The notes under the pieces: model-generated
What the model saw: only the letters and a program-made list of their open reading frames with translations
Database searches by the model: none
What the model was told of the DNA's origin: nothing
Assembly (NCBI RefSeq): GCF_900169075.1
Contig: NZ_LT827014.1
Span: 496,001-560,000, forward strand
Origin: Chryseobacterium phocaeense
GTDB taxonomy: Bacteria > Bacteroidota > Bacteroidia > Flavobacteriales > Weeksellaceae
DNA: 64,000 bases
Reading direction: 5' to 3'
Translations under genes and position numbers: made by a program
Shown: positions 52,028 through 61,180 of the stretch, piece after piece
How the letters are laid out: each line of letters begins with the position of its first letter
Position numbering within the stretch: the first letter of the stretch is position 1

Positions 52028-53563
52028 ATGCTGGTAAAAATATATGGAAGCGCCATTCACGGTGTTGCAGCGCAGACCATTACAATTGAAGTCAATGTAG
52101 ATACCGGAGGGGTAGGGTATCATCTCGTAGGGCTTCCTGATAATGCCATTAAAGAAAGCAGTTACAGGATTTCTGCAGCCCTAAGAAATGTAGGGTACAA
52201 AATTCCGGGAAAGAAAATTACCATCAATATGGCACCTGCCGATCTCCGGAAAGAAGGTTCCGCCTATGACCTCAGCATAGCCATTGGAATTCTGGCCGCC
52301 TCAGACCAGATCCTTGCGGAAAATATACAGAGCTATGTCATTATGGGCGAGCTGTCTCTGGACGGAAGCCTGCAGCCTATAAAAGGAGTGCTTCCTATTG
52401 CCATCCAGTCAAGGGAAGAAGGATTTAAAGGCATTATACTGCCGATACAGAATACCCGTGAAGCAGCCATTGTAGATAACCTTGAAGTGTATGGAGCTGA
52501 AAATATAAAAGAAGTTATAGACTTTTTTAACGAAGGAAAGCCTATTAAAAGAATTGAAATTGATACCAGGAAGGAGTTTCAGCAAAAAATGAATGATTTT
52601 CCATTCGATTTTTCTGAAGTTAAAGGCCAGGAAACCGCAAAAAGAGCAATGGAAGTAGCCGCCGCAGGCGGTCACAATATCATTCTGATCGGTCCTCCGG
52701 GCAGCGGAAAAACAATGCTGGCGAAAAGAGTTCCCGGAATTTTACCTCCTTTAACACTGAAAGAAGCACTGGAAACAACCAAAATACATTCCGTAGCCGG
52801 CAAAATCGGAACAGAAACATCCCTGATGACCGTAAGGCCTTTCCGTTCTCCGCATCACACCATTTCAGATGTTGCTTTGGTAGGAGGCGGAAGTTATCCC
52901 CAGCCCGGCGAAATTTCACTGGCCCACAACGGCGTTTTGTTTCTGGACGAGATGCCTGAATTTAAAAGAACCGTTCTTGAGGTGATGAGACAGCCTCTTG
53001 AAGACCGTGAAGTTACTATTTCCAGGGCCAGATTTACCGTAAACTATCCTGCAAGCTTTATGCTCATTGCATCCATGAATCCCAGTCCCAGTGGATTTTT
53101 TCCTGATGATCCGGGAAATACCTCATCTGTTTACGAAATGCAGCGATACATGAACAAGCTTTCCGGACCTTTGCTGGACAGGATTGATATTCATATAGAA
53201 GTTCAGAAGGTTGAATTTGAACAATTGGCGGAAAAAAGAAAAGGAGAAAAAAGCTCAGAAATCAGGAACCGCGTTCTGAAAGCACGGAGTATTCAGAATG
53301 AGCGATATAAAGATCTTAATATCAGTTATAATGCTCAGATTGGCCCCAAAGAAATTGAAGCATTCTGCAGTCTGGATGATATTTCGCTCAATCTTATTAA
53401 GCTGGCTATGGAGAAACTAAATCTTTCGGCCCGGGCTTACGACAGGATCTTAAAAGTAGCCAGAACAGTGGCCGACCTAGAGGGGAGTGGGAATATTCTC
53501 CCGCATCATATTTCTGAAGCCATACAGTACAGAAGCCTGGACCGGGAGTTTTGGAATGTTTAA
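52028..53563 (+). CDS. YifB/ComM family Mg-chelatase-like AAA+ ATPase
   Basis: A 511-aa protein. Residues 1-190 form the LonC-like domain (DTGGVGYHLVGLPDNAIKES, ADLRKEGSAYDLSIAIGILA); 195-400 the Mg-chelatase AAA+ core with Walker A GPPGSGKT at 222-229, PFRSPHHTIS, FLDEMPEF as Walker B; then the C-terminal lid (NLSARAYDRILKVARTVADL). In naturally competent bacteria ComM is a branch-migration helicase in DNA uptake. ATG 52028 is chosen because the family begins MLVKIYGSA; upstream codons are AT-rich UTR. Confidence 0.95.
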   Translation: MLVKIYGSAIHGVAAQTITIEVNVDTGGVGYHLVGLPDNAIKESSYRISAALRNVGYKIPGKKITINMAPADLRKEGSAYDLSIAIGILAASDQILAENIQSYVIMGELSLDGSLQPIKGVLPIAIQSREEGFKGIILPIQNTREAAIVDNLEVYGAENIKEVIDFFNEGKPIKRIEIDTRKEFQQKMNDFPFDFSEVKGQETAKRAMEVAAAGGHNIILIGPPGSGKTMLAKRVPGILPPLTLKEALETTKIHSVAGKIGTETSLMTVRPFRSPHHTISDVALVGGGSYPQPGEISLAHNGVLFLDEMPEFKRTVLEVMRQPLEDREVTISRARFTVNYPASFMLIASMNPSPSGFFPDDPGNTSSVYEMQRYMNKLSGPLLDRIDIHIEVQKVEFEQLAEKRKGEKSSEIRNRVLKARSIQNERYKDLNISYNAQIGPKEIEAFCSLDDISLNLIKLAMEKLNLSARAYDRILKVARTVADLEGSGNILPHHISEAIQYRSLDREFWNV

Positions 53564-53596
53564 TTTGGAGAAATCTATAGAGCAGATTGGAATTGT

Positions 53597-53616
53597 CCCA
53601 AAGAAAAAACTTTGGG
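53597..53616 (+). terminator. Weak terminator after YifB
   Basis: CCCAAAG (53597-53603), 6-nt A-rich loop, CTTTGGG (53610-53616), then CTCTTTT. It lies 33 bp after the stop. Confidence 0.5.
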
Positions 53617-53742
53617 CTCTTTTCAAAAATCTCTTATATCGGAAAAGCGGCTTTTCTAAAACACATATTAATAAGTAAGAATTACATTTTAAACGCATCT
53701 GTTTTAGAGGGCTATCTGAGAGACAAAAATGTAGTTATCATC

Positions 53743-54717
53743 CTATAATTTACCTTTAACAACATCAATATAATCATTTAAATGATGACTTACGACTTTT
53801 ATATCTGGTAAAATACCTTTACCAACTTCAATATACTCTTTTCCATTCCTGTCCACTATATTTCCGGTTGTCAATACCAAAAATGATCCATCAGATAATT
53901 TGAACTCTGAATTGTCTGAGGTTAAGCCTTGAGTATTTGTCCCAACAATAGTTACATTTTCCTGACCAACGAAACTCGCGACCACAAATTCGCCGGAGCT
54001 TGCCGTCTTTTTATCAGTCAAAATGAAAATGGGAATATTTTTATGTTTCAGCTTTATATTCTGAATCTTTATTGTTGCAATTATTGTGTTATCAAAAAGG
54101 ATATTATCTTTTTTAACTGTGTAATAACTGATTTGGCCTTTATTATCTTTAGACCCAATTACGTTTGCTTTATCTAAAAACGGTTGAACCGCTTTAAACA
54201 TCGGTGAAAACATTCCACCTTCATTTCCCCGCACATCAATAACCCAGGCAATAAGTTTTTTTGAGTCCAAAGACTTAACTTTTTTATAAAAATCACTTAC
54301 ATAAATGTTCCAGTCACCATCATTAAAGCTACCAATTGACGGAATAGAGATGTAACCAATGTGATTATCTATAAGACTATCTTTGGGATAAGGAAATGGC
54401 TCCCCATTTTCTTTGTAAGATTTCATGTAAAAATTAACTACTTCAGGCTTGAAAAACTTCGAATGGTTATCGCCTAATTGCTCTAAACATGATATAATTA
54501 CAGGGTAAACTTCTTTAATTGTTTTTTTATTGCCTAAAGAGTCAATGGCATTCTTGGTAACCTTCTGCCAGTCAATTGATCCTTTATTAACTGAATTTTG
54601 TCTCATGACTAATATGGCATCTTCCAAATATTTTCTTGGATTATCCTGGGCCATTGCTGACTGAGAGATAATTAAAAAAGAAATAATAGTAAAATATATC
54701 AGTTTCATTTTTTTCAA
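53743..54717 (-). CDS. S41 family peptidase (CtpA-like)
   Basis: A 324-aa secreted protease with signal peptide (IISFLIISQSAMAQ). The tail-specific protease core shows LIAWVIDVRGNEGGMFSPMF and DKKTASSGEFVVASF with the nucleophile Ser, followed by VGTNTQGLTSDNSEFKL with the substrate loop. It has no obvious PDZ domain. Unlike the S41 protein at 20984-22708 it has no RiPP context. Confidence 0.88.
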   Translation of the reverse strand: MKKMKLIYFTIISFLIISQSAMAQDNPRKYLEDAILVMRQNSVNKGSIDWQKVTKNAIDSLGNKKTIKEVYPVIISCLEQLGDNHSKFFKPEVVNFYMKSYKENGEPFPYPKDSLIDNHIGYISIPSIGSFNDGDWNIYVSDFYKKVKSLDSKKLIAWVIDVRGNEGGMFSPMFKAVQPFLDKANVIGSKDNKGQISYYTVKKDNILFDNTIIATIKIQNIKLKHKNIPIFILTDKKTASSGEFVVASFVGQENVTIVGTNTQGLTSDNSEFKLSDGSFLVLTTGNIVDRNGKEYIEVGKGILPDIKVVSHHLNDYIDVVKGKL

Positions 54718-54904
54718 TATTTATAAGGGGTGTAATAAAATCCATGTAAATGTATGCATTTTGTTACTTCACAAAACAATTCAATATCATGAAAGCGGAA
54801 TTTTAATGAATGCAAACAAAATAGCTTATCAGGAAATTGAACCTCAAACGAGTTCATTGAACATGGACAACTTCCATATCTTAATAATCTCCTGATATAA
54901 AATA

Positions 54905-54933
54905 AATACCAGACAGTTTCGCTGCCTGGTATT
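54905..54933 (-). terminator. Terminator after the spondin-domain lipoprotein
   Basis: AATACCAGACAG (54905-54916) and CTGCCTGGTATT (54922-54933) pair with one mismatch around TTTCG; the minus strand continues TATTTATTTTAT. It is about 30 bp past the stop. Confidence 0.75.
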
Positions 54934-54963
54934 TTTAAGTTTGAATAAATAGGTTCTGAAATT

Positions 54964-56187
54964 TTAATCAATGGTTACTTTAATCACATTTTGTACTGCA
55001 GGAACCGGGAAAGTATTTCCTACTTTGCTGATAGGCTTGCTTTCAGCCTGTGGTGTCCCCCCGAATAAAGCCTGTCTGTTTCCTGCTCCGGGATACTGAT
55101 CAACACCTGTCCCTGAATCAAAGAGTGAAGTTTTTGAGGTAAGATCCCCTTTTGTATTCGCATCAATACCCTGTTCATTGGCATAGAACCAGTCATTGGA
55201 AAAACCAAACATCGTGACATAGGCAATTTTATCACCGGGAACGGTCGTAAACTGAGTGGAAACCTTGCTTCCCGGAGCTACAGGAGCACTGCCGGCCACA
55301 TAAACGCCTTTCACATTCGGTAAGGTTTTCAGGCTGTTCTGAAGTTTTGATACATTTCCAAACTGGGCAATCTCCTTTAACCCTTTGTCCATATCGGTTT
55401 GCCCTAATTCATATACAGGGTTTTTATCGCCACTGTAGACTACTACCAAAGCAGGAGAGAGCCCGGTCATAATACCGGTATTCATATTTAGTTTAGTCAC
55501 CATTTTATTGATGTTTCCCATTTGTGCAATATCCGTGATTTCAGGATTTGACAAAGCGTTTGCCGTAAAAAATGGCGTGCTGTTAAGAAGCTGGGATCCG
55601 CTATAATTGGAAACGGCCCATACGCCGGGAGAGAAAGGTGTTTCGTTGGCGGTTCCGCCTGAATTGTTGCTGATGGTCAGCGTAAACTCAGAAGACATGG
55701 CATTATAAGTAAGATTCAGCTTCATCAACTGAGAAGCGTCAACATTGGGAACAGGAGCAATTGGATTGGTTTCTGCCTGTCCGGAGGTGTCATTTTTTGT
55801 CCCGTTATCCCATAGTATTACCTGTGAAGAAACATCTCCCGTCATCGCATTTCCGTTGTCATCGAACAGCTTGATTCCCGGTTGTTTTGAAGCAAAAAAC
55901 CAATCTTTGGAGGCGCCGTACATGGTTGCAAACATCAGCGCCTGTGCCTTCCCTGCACTGAATGTAAAGGAAACGGACTGCCCCGGCAGGATCACCGGGG
56001 TTCCTGTACCCTGAAAGCTTCCGCTTTCCACAAAATCTTTCGCAGTAACTACGTTTTCAAATGTGATGGTCCTCTGAACAGAGGCATTATCCATCATCAT
56101 ATCATCATTGTCATCACAAGAGGTAAGAATAAACGCTGTCAGTATTCCCGCCGCTAACGAAGCTGTTTTAAAAAGTTTTTTTTTCAT
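54964..56187 (-). CDS. Spondin-domain lipoprotein
   Basis: A 407-aa surface lipoprotein. ATG 56187 gives a clean signal and lipobox (LAAGILTAFILTSCDD), so 15 codons upstream are excluded. Two spondin_N-like domains follow, each with the pattern TITFENVV...FVESGSFQGTG...FSFSAGKAQALMFATMYGASKDWFF and again VSTQFTTVPGDKIAYVTMFGF-SNDWFY, both with the G(A/F)S(K/N)DWF motif. Spondin domains are calcium-binding beta-sandwiches seen in adhesion-type proteins. Single gene with its own terminator. Confidence 0.85.
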   Translation of the reverse strand: MKKKLFKTASLAAGILTAFILTSCDDNDDMMMDNASVQRTITFENVVTAKDFVESGSFQGTGTPVILPGQSVSFTFSAGKAQALMFATMYGASKDWFFASKQPGIKLFDDNGNAMTGDVSSQVILWDNGTKNDTSGQAETNPIAPVPNVDASQLMKLNLTYNAMSSEFTLTISNNSGGTANETPFSPGVWAVSNYSGSQLLNSTPFFTANALSNPEITDIAQMGNINKMVTKLNMNTGIMTGLSPALVVVYSGDKNPVYELGQTDMDKGLKEIAQFGNVSKLQNSLKTLPNVKGVYVAGSAPVAPGSKVSTQFTTVPGDKIAYVTMFGFSNDWFYANEQGIDANTKGDLTSKTSLFDSGTGVDQYPGAGNRQALFGGTPQAESKPISKVGNTFPVPAVQNVIKVTID

Positions 56188-56523
56188 AAATAAAATTTTT
56201 GTTACATAATCATTGTCGGAATTTCTGATCAATACTTACAAAAATTTTTATTTTTTTTAGTTTAATTTGCTTATAATCAGCATTTTGTTTTTGTGTTAAA
56301 ATTAGGGTGCATCTCATTCTGTTGACGGCAAGAAGAATATTTTCTTAAATGTGAAAAGGGAAATAATTGGGTGATTTTTGGAAGTATTGAACAAAAAATA
56401 TTCAATTCACAATGCTGATCTGTTCAGAGTTCACTACTTAATTATTGATTATTAAATTTCGGGTATTTACAAAGAGCAGTGGGCGGACTATTTAATAATT
56501 TTACAATACAAATGTTTTTCTGT

Positions 56524-56531
56524 TATATTTG
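56524..56531 (+). promoter_or_regulatory. Predicted -7 box (TATATTTG) of the second ECF operon
   Basis: TATATTTG matches TAnnTTTG. A TTG codon of the open frame at 56529 overlaps it, so translation must begin further on, at ATG 56544 or more likely 56556. Confidence 0.65.
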
Positions 56532-56555
56532 CTGAACACATACATGCTTCAAATA

Positions 56556-57146
56556 ATGAAAAAAGAAGATCCAGATTTAATTCCTGAAGAATGGGTTGAT
56601 GCATTTGCAGATTTCCTTTATCACTTTGCAGTATTGAGAGTAAATTCTAAAGAAGATGCCGAAGATCTTGTACAGGAAACTTTTTTGGCGGCTTATAAGA
56701 ATATTAAACAATTTGAAAACAGATCCTCTGTGAAAACCTGGCTTACGAGTATCCTGAAGAATAAAATTGTAGATTATTACAGAAAGAAAGGTAGCAGCAA
56801 TCAAAGCTATGACGATTATCTGGCCCAAACGGAAACATCATTTGAAAATGCCTTTTTTAATCAGGAAAACTATGGAAGATGGAAGCAGGACATTAATAAA
56901 AACTATATTTCTGAAAGTGCAGATGCCTATATTTTAAGCAAAGAATTTTATAAAATCATGGAGTTTTGTCTTCAAAAACTACCTTCAAAATTAAAATCTG
57001 TCTTTGTAGCTAAATATATGCTGGATGAAGATGCAGAAAAAATATGTAAGGAATTTAATATTACTTCGTCTAACTACTGGGTGCTTCTTTTTCAGGCCAA
57101 AACATTATTAAGAAGTTGTCTTGAAAAAAACGAAATCACTCTGTAA
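56556..57146 (+). CDS. ECF RNA polymerase sigma factor
   Basis: A 196-aa ECF sigma factor beginning MKKEDPDLIPEEW. Region 2 appears in FADFLYHFAVLRVNSKEDAEDLVQETF split over two helices and SVKTWLTSILKNKIVDYYRKK; region 4 in LPSKLKSVFVAKYMLDEDAEKI and FNITSSNYWVLLFQAKTLLRSCL. ATG 56556 is preferred because a promoter box sits at 56524-56531. The next gene, 3 bp later, looks like its zinc-finger anti-sigma partner. Confidence 0.92.
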   Translation: MKKEDPDLIPEEWVDAFADFLYHFAVLRVNSKEDAEDLVQETFLAAYKNIKQFENRSSVKTWLTSILKNKIVDYYRKKGSSNQSYDDYLAQTETSFENAFFNQENYGRWKQDINKNYISESADAYILSKEFYKIMEFCLQKLPSKLKSVFVAKYMLDEDAEKICKEFNITSSNYWVLLFQAKTLLRSCLEKNEITL

Positions 57147-57149
57147 AGT

Positions 57150-57422
57150 ATGAAATTTTTTAACGATTATCTACACAACTGCGAAGAGACTTCTCTTAAT
57201 ATTGTAAAATCAGGAGAAACCTCACTGTCATTTTCAACGAGGCTGAAAATGAAGATTCATCTTGTTTTTTGTAAATGCTGCAGAAATTTTTCAAAACAAA
57301 CAAAAATTATAGATAAGGCACTGCAGTTTCATTTCCATTCTGAACCGGACCCCATGGAAGAATATTTCAAAGCTTCCCCGGATTTAAAAAACAGAATAAA
57401 AGAAAATTTAAAAAATCTGTAG
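57150..57422 (+). CDS. Small zinc-finger protein, probable anti-sigma factor
   Basis: A 90-aa soluble protein with the zf-HC2-like motif HLVFCKCCRNF (His-x3-Cys-x2-Cys) and a Glu/Lys-rich tail. Its position 3 bp behind an ECF factor and the motif mark it as a ZAS-type anti-sigma factor without membrane anchor, which often responds to thiol oxidation. Confidence 0.75.
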   Translation: MKFFNDYLHNCEETSLNIVKSGETSLSFSTRLKMKIHLVFCKCCRNFSKQTKIIDKALQFHFHSEPDPMEEYFKASPDLKNRIKENLKNL

Positions 57423-57471
57423 AGTTTTGTAAGGAATAAAGCCTTGTTTCGTCTAAGCTCTAAAATGAGTA

Positions 57472-57921
57472 ATGAAAACAAAGCTTTTATTTTCCTTTCT
57501 TTTATTATTGGGTGGTTTAGTCTTTTCACAATCACTGCGAAATATTAATCATAAGAACGGCATAGCCAATTATAGGTACGATGTAGTAAGCTATTTTTAC
57601 GGCAAACCCCAGGAAGGCTCTGACAAAAATATTGTAAAATACATGGGCGCAGATTATTATTTTGCGAATCCCCAAAACAAAGCCGCATTTCAGAAAGATC
57701 CGGATAAATATCTTCCGCAATATGGTGGGTACTGTGCTTTTGCGATGGGAGACAGCGGCGAAAAAGTGGAAACAAGCCCCAAAACCTATAAAATTATCAG
57801 CGGAAAGCTATATTTGTTTTACAATAAATTTTTTACCAATACTTTAACGAGCTGGAATAAGGATGAAAAAAACCTTATCATCAGGGCATCCCGAAACTGG
57901 GAAAAGTTCGCTGGGAGGTAA
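57472..57921 (+). CDS. YHS-domain secreted protein
   Basis: A 149-aa protein with signal peptide (LLFSFLLLLGGLVFSQS) and a YHS-type domain: VSYFYGKPQEGSDKNIVKYMGADYYFANPQNKAAF is split by the usual Phe/Tyr spacing, with YGGYCAFAMGDSGEKVE holding the single Cys. YHS domains are thought to bind metal. It is part of the ECF operon, whose YHS-DoxX-type content is common in flavobacteria. Confidence 0.85.
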   Translation: MKTKLLFSFLLLLGGLVFSQSLRNINHKNGIANYRYDVVSYFYGKPQEGSDKNIVKYMGADYYFANPQNKAAFQKDPDKYLPQYGGYCAFAMGDSGEKVETSPKTYKIISGKLYLFYNKFFTNTLTSWNKDEKNLIIRASRNWEKFAGR

Positions 57922-57948
57922 GGTATATGATCTGAAAAGAATAAAATA

Positions 57949-58329
57949 ATGAAAGCGATCTGCTGGATTATTAAACTGGTCCCTGTAGTCATCATGCTGC
58001 AAACCCTTTATTTTAAATTCTCAGCCTCCCCTGAATCTGTTTATATCTTCTCAAAAATAGGAATGGAGCCTTGGGGAAGAATAGGAATAGGGATTCTGGA
58101 ACTTATAGCATCGGTCTTCATATTAATTCCAAGAACCACTTTTTACGGAGCTGTATTGGGAGTTTTATTAATGGCGGGAGCGATCAGGTTTCATTTAACG
58201 GAATTGGGGATTACCGTGCAGAATGACGGAGGAAAACTGTTTTATCTGGCATTAACTGTTGCTGTATCCTGTGCGTTGTTAGTTGCTGTAAACATAAAAC
58301 AAATCTCTCCCTTGTTTTCTAAAAGTTAA
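57949..58329 (+). CDS. DoxX-like membrane protein
   Basis: A 126-aa inner-membrane protein with four helices (IIKLVPVVIMLQTLYFKFSA, IGIGILELIASVFILI, YGAVLGVLLMAGAIRFHLTE, LFYLALTVAVSCALLV). The helix-1 motif LYFKF and helix-3 GAIRFHLTE fit the DoxX/DoxD family. It is co-transcribed with the YHS gene 27 bp upstream. Confidence 0.85.
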   Translation: MKAICWIIKLVPVVIMLQTLYFKFSASPESVYIFSKIGMEPWGRIGIGILELIASVFILIPRTTFYGAVLGVLLMAGAIRFHLTELGITVQNDGGKLFYLALTVAVSCALLVAVNIKQISPLFSKS

Positions 58330-58342
58330 ATTACCATCATCA

Positions 58343-58831
58343 ATGATCAATAGTATAGACGAAAATCTTAAGGAATTGTATCGTATATTAGCAATGGTCT
58401 CTCCTGAATTATATACAAAAAAAAGCCGGTATTTATTTGGGAGCTCAATAGGGCAGCATATGAGGCATATCCTGGAAATGTATGAAGTTGTATTGGAAGG
58501 ATATGTCTGCGGAAGATTTTCTTTCAACAACAGAAGCAGAAAACTGATTTTAGAAGAAAATATGGAAGAAATGCTTTCTGCTATTCAAAGAATAAATTCA
58601 GGGATCAGTAAAGAAGATAAAGAATTAATCTGTATCCTTTATGATAATGAAAACAATAAGCAAGAACTTAAAACCACCTATTTCAGGGAACTGTTGTATT
58701 GCTTTGAGCACGGAATTCATCATCAGGCTTTAATAAAAGTGGCCCTTAAAGAATTCAAATGGAAAGAGATTCCTGAACATTTCGGAGTGGCACCATCAAC
58801 CATAAAATTTCGTACCTCATGTGCACGGTAA
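58343..58831 (+). CDS. DinB-like protein
   Basis: A 162-aa helical protein with spaced histidines typical of the DinB/YfiT metal-binding four-helix bundle: SIGQHMRHILEMYE early and FEHGIHHQALIKVAL late. The C-terminal EHFGVAPSTIKFRTSC is conserved in such flavobacterial proteins. Its stop overlaps the NRDE gene by 13 bp. Confidence 0.75.
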   Translation: MINSIDENLKELYRILAMVSPELYTKKSRYLFGSSIGQHMRHILEMYEVVLEGYVCGRFSFNNRSRKLILEENMEEMLSAIQRINSGISKEDKELICILYDNENNKQELKTTYFRELLYCFEHGIHHQALIKVALKEFKWKEIPEHFGVAPSTIKFRTSCAR

Positions 58832-59526
58832 GCTTTTTTAAAACAAAAAATGCTGTCATTTTTACCTCGAACAGAGATGAAAAAAAAGATAGAGAAAAAG
58901 CAATTTTTCCTGAATATCTGGAGTCAGAAACGCAGACGTTATATTTTCCACGCGATAAAAAAGCACTCGGCACATGGTTCGTTACAGACAATGCCGGAAA
59001 TACGGCCATTCTTTTGAACGGAGCTTTTAAGAACCATGAAAGTAACCCTCCTTACAAAAAAAGCAGAGGGACTGTACTTTTAGATCTAATGAAAAGAGAA
59101 AGCTTTTTAATTGCTTTTCGAGCATATGATTTATCCGGGATAGAGCCTTTTCAGCTTTTGGTTTACTCGGAGCAAAAATTATTCAGATTGCTTTGGGATG
59201 GCGGTAAAAAGCACGAAATTTTTTTAGATGAAAATAAGAATTATCTACTGTCTTCCAAAACGCTTTATAATGACAGTATTGAAGATGACAGAATCCGGGA
59301 GTTTAATAAACTCCTGAATGTAGAGAACATCAGTTCAGAACAGATACTTCATTTTCATAAAGAGCATCAAATAGAAAAAGAGCCGGGCATTAAGGAAATG
59401 GTAAAAGAAAAGCTCATGACGGTAAGCATAACTCAGCTGGTGATTACAGCACAAAGTATTGAGCTTAGTTATTATGACCTGGTACAAAACACTTCGCAAA
59501 AAGAAAAAATTGAAAAGAGAAATTGA
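58819..59526 (+). CDS. NRDE (TANGO2-like) family protein
   Basis: A 235-aa protein starting MCTVSFF, with the second-residue Cys of an Ntn-hydrolase-like fold, and the family motif TSNRDEKKDRE. LGTWFVTDNAGNTAILLNGA and YKKSRGTVLLDLM complete the signature. The biochemical role of the family is not settled; the eukaryotic TANGO2 relates to heme and acyl-CoA handling. It overlaps the ATP-grasp gene by 53 bp. Confidence 0.88.
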   Translation: MCTVSFFKTKNAVIFTSNRDEKKDREKAIFPEYLESETQTLYFPRDKKALGTWFVTDNAGNTAILLNGAFKNHESNPPYKKSRGTVLLDLMKRESFLIAFRAYDLSGIEPFQLLVYSEQKLFRLLWDGGKKHEIFLDENKNYLLSSKTLYNDSIEDDRIREFNKLLNVENISSEQILHFHKEHQIEKEPGIKEMVKEKLMTVSITQLVITAQSIELSYYDLVQNTSQKEKIEKRN

Positions 59527-60556
59527 ATTTAAACTGAAATACAAATGGTATAGATTAACGCATTGGGAGTTCTGGCCAATGTGGGCTATTTATTTTCCAT
59601 GCATTTTTTATTATATCTGGATTAGTCTTAAATCCAGATCTTTTGGGTTTTTTAAGGCTGTGAATCCGGCCATTCTTCACGGTGGAATGACGCTGGAAGA
59701 TAAAAATTTCATCAATCAGCTTTTATTACAGAAATACAGGGCCAAATCTTTCCTGCTTCAGGATAAGATAATCCCGGAAAAAATTGAAAGTATGATGAAA
59801 GAAAACGGCCTGAAATATCCTGTTATTTTAAAACCAAACAATGGCTGCAGAGGGAGAAACGTGGAACTGATACAAAGCCGGGAACAGGTGAAAATATACC
59901 TTCAGAATTTTGGAAAAGAAGACCTCCTTTTGGAAGAATATGTTGATTATCCCAATGAAATAGGGGTTTTCTACATCAGGTTTCCTGACGAAAAAAAAGG
60001 CTTTATTAGCGGAATTGTGGAAAAAAAGGGAATTGAAGTTACAGGAGACGGTAAACAGACCCTGGGCGAATTAATACGGTATAACCTGCGGTATCATGGT
60101 TTCTATTCCGAAATTTTTCAACATGAAGGGCACGATGAAAAATATATTCCCGAAAAAGATCAGAAGGTCATTTTAAGCAGCATAGGAAACCATGCGCGGG
60201 GTGCCATATTTTATGAGGCATCAGATAGAATTTCTCCCGGACTGAATAGCTTATTTAATGAAATTTGCTCCTCTCTGGACGGATTCTATTATGGGCGGTT
60301 TGATGTTAAATTCAATACTTGGGAAGAATTAGAGGCTGGAATAAATTTTAAAATTATAGAATTAAACGGAGCTGCTGCAGAGCCTACGTTTATTTATGAT
60401 CCCAGGCATTCTTATTTTTATGGCGTAAAAAAAATCATGGAGCATTGGGACTTTATGTATAAAATCGCCAGGATTAATAAGCAGAAAGGCTATCATTTTA
60501 CGGATATTAAAGAATGCTGGACACTGTTGAAAGAATTTAATCCTTTTACCATTTGA
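59474..60556 (+). CDS. ATP-grasp domain protein with N-terminal membrane segment
   Basis: A 360-aa protein from ATG 59474. Residues 30-50 form a hydrophobic stretch (MWAIYFPCIFYYIWISL). The ATP-grasp core follows: YPVILKPNNGCRGRNVELI, LLLEEYVDYPNEIGVFYIRF, GRFDVKFNTWEEL and FKIIELNGAAAEPT with the metal-binding Glu/Asn. Such enzymes join a carboxylate to an amine. The substrate is not predictable. Last gene of the ECF operon. Confidence 0.85.
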   Translation: MTWYKTLRKKKKLKREIEFKLKYKWYRLTHWEFWPMWAIYFPCIFYYIWISLKSRSFGFFKAVNPAILHGGMTLEDKNFINQLLLQKYRAKSFLLQDKIIPEKIESMMKENGLKYPVILKPNNGCRGRNVELIQSREQVKIYLQNFGKEDLLLEEYVDYPNEIGVFYIRFPDEKKGFISGIVEKKGIEVTGDGKQTLGELIRYNLRYHGFYSEIFQHEGHDEKYIPEKDQKVILSSIGNHARGAIFYEASDRISPGLNSLFNEICSSLDGFYYGRFDVKFNTWEELEAGINFKIIELNGAAAEPTFIYDPRHSYFYGVKKIMEHWDFMYKIARINKQKGYHFTDIKECWTLLKEFNPFTI

Positions 60557-60630
60557 GAAGTAGGTTTAATAAGTGATTATTTTAAGGGAAAGAAATACAG
60601 GCTGCAAAAGTTTTTATCATTCGTGATTTT

Positions 60631-61104
60631 TTATATCCCCTTTTTCCCCTCCAGAATCATCTCAATCATCCTGATTTTTCTCTTTTCCCGGGTTTCGGGT
60701 TTTTTTGCTTCTTCTATCCAGCGGATGTATTCTTTTCTGTGGGTATAGCTCATATTGTCGAACAGGGATTTAGCCTTAGGATTTTCATTAAAAACCAGGG
60801 CGATATCTTCTGCAATGTCTACCGTTCTTTCCTCCTTATCCTCGATAAGTGAAACAAAAACCTCATCACCAAAACTTTTCCCCAGTTGCTTCCTTACTTC
60901 CTGGGTCAGTCCAAGGATGTGACAATCGGATTTCATTTTGGCCAGACTTCCTCGGTATTCCACTTTCTGATCAAACGTCGCTCTGATTTTCACCTGTCCT
61001 TTTTTATGGAACAGTTCCTGAGTGGAAAAGGGAAACTCTACAAAAGCAGCATTCATCTCACCGTTTTGTTTAATGATTCCGGTAAATTCTATTCCTTGTT
61101 TCAT
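60631..61104 (-). CDS. YdeI/OmpD-associated family protein (DUF1905)
   Basis: A 157-aa protein from ATG 61104. Residues 1-90 form the DUF1905 beta-barrel (EFPFSTQELFHKKGQVKIRA, GLTQEVRKQLGKSFGDEVFV); the C-terminal part KSLFDNMSYTHRKEYIRWIEEAKKPETREKR is the YdeI-like OmdA helix pair. The role is unclear; related proteins are linked to peptide and antimicrobial resistance. A TTG at 61125 is a less likely start. Confidence 0.88.
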   Translation of the reverse strand: MKQGIEFTGIIKQNGEMNAAFVEFPFSTQELFHKKGQVKIRATFDQKVEYRGSLAKMKSDCHILGLTQEVRKQLGKSFGDEVFVSLIEDKEERTVDIAEDIALVFNENPKAKSLFDNMSYTHRKEYIRWIEEAKKPETREKRKIRMIEMILEGKKGI

Positions 61105-61132
61105 AATTAAAGATTGAATATCCAAAAATAAA

Positions 61133-61160
61133 AAAACCGTGAACGCAAATTCACGGTTTT
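61133..61160. terminator. Bidirectional terminator
   Basis: AAAACCGTGAA (61133-61143), 6-nt loop, TTCACGGTTTT (61150-61160), flanked by A and T runs. It ends the S46 peptidase transcript on the minus strand, 21 bp after that stop. Confidence 0.88.
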
Positions 61161-61180
61161 AAAAAATATATCAGAGAAGA

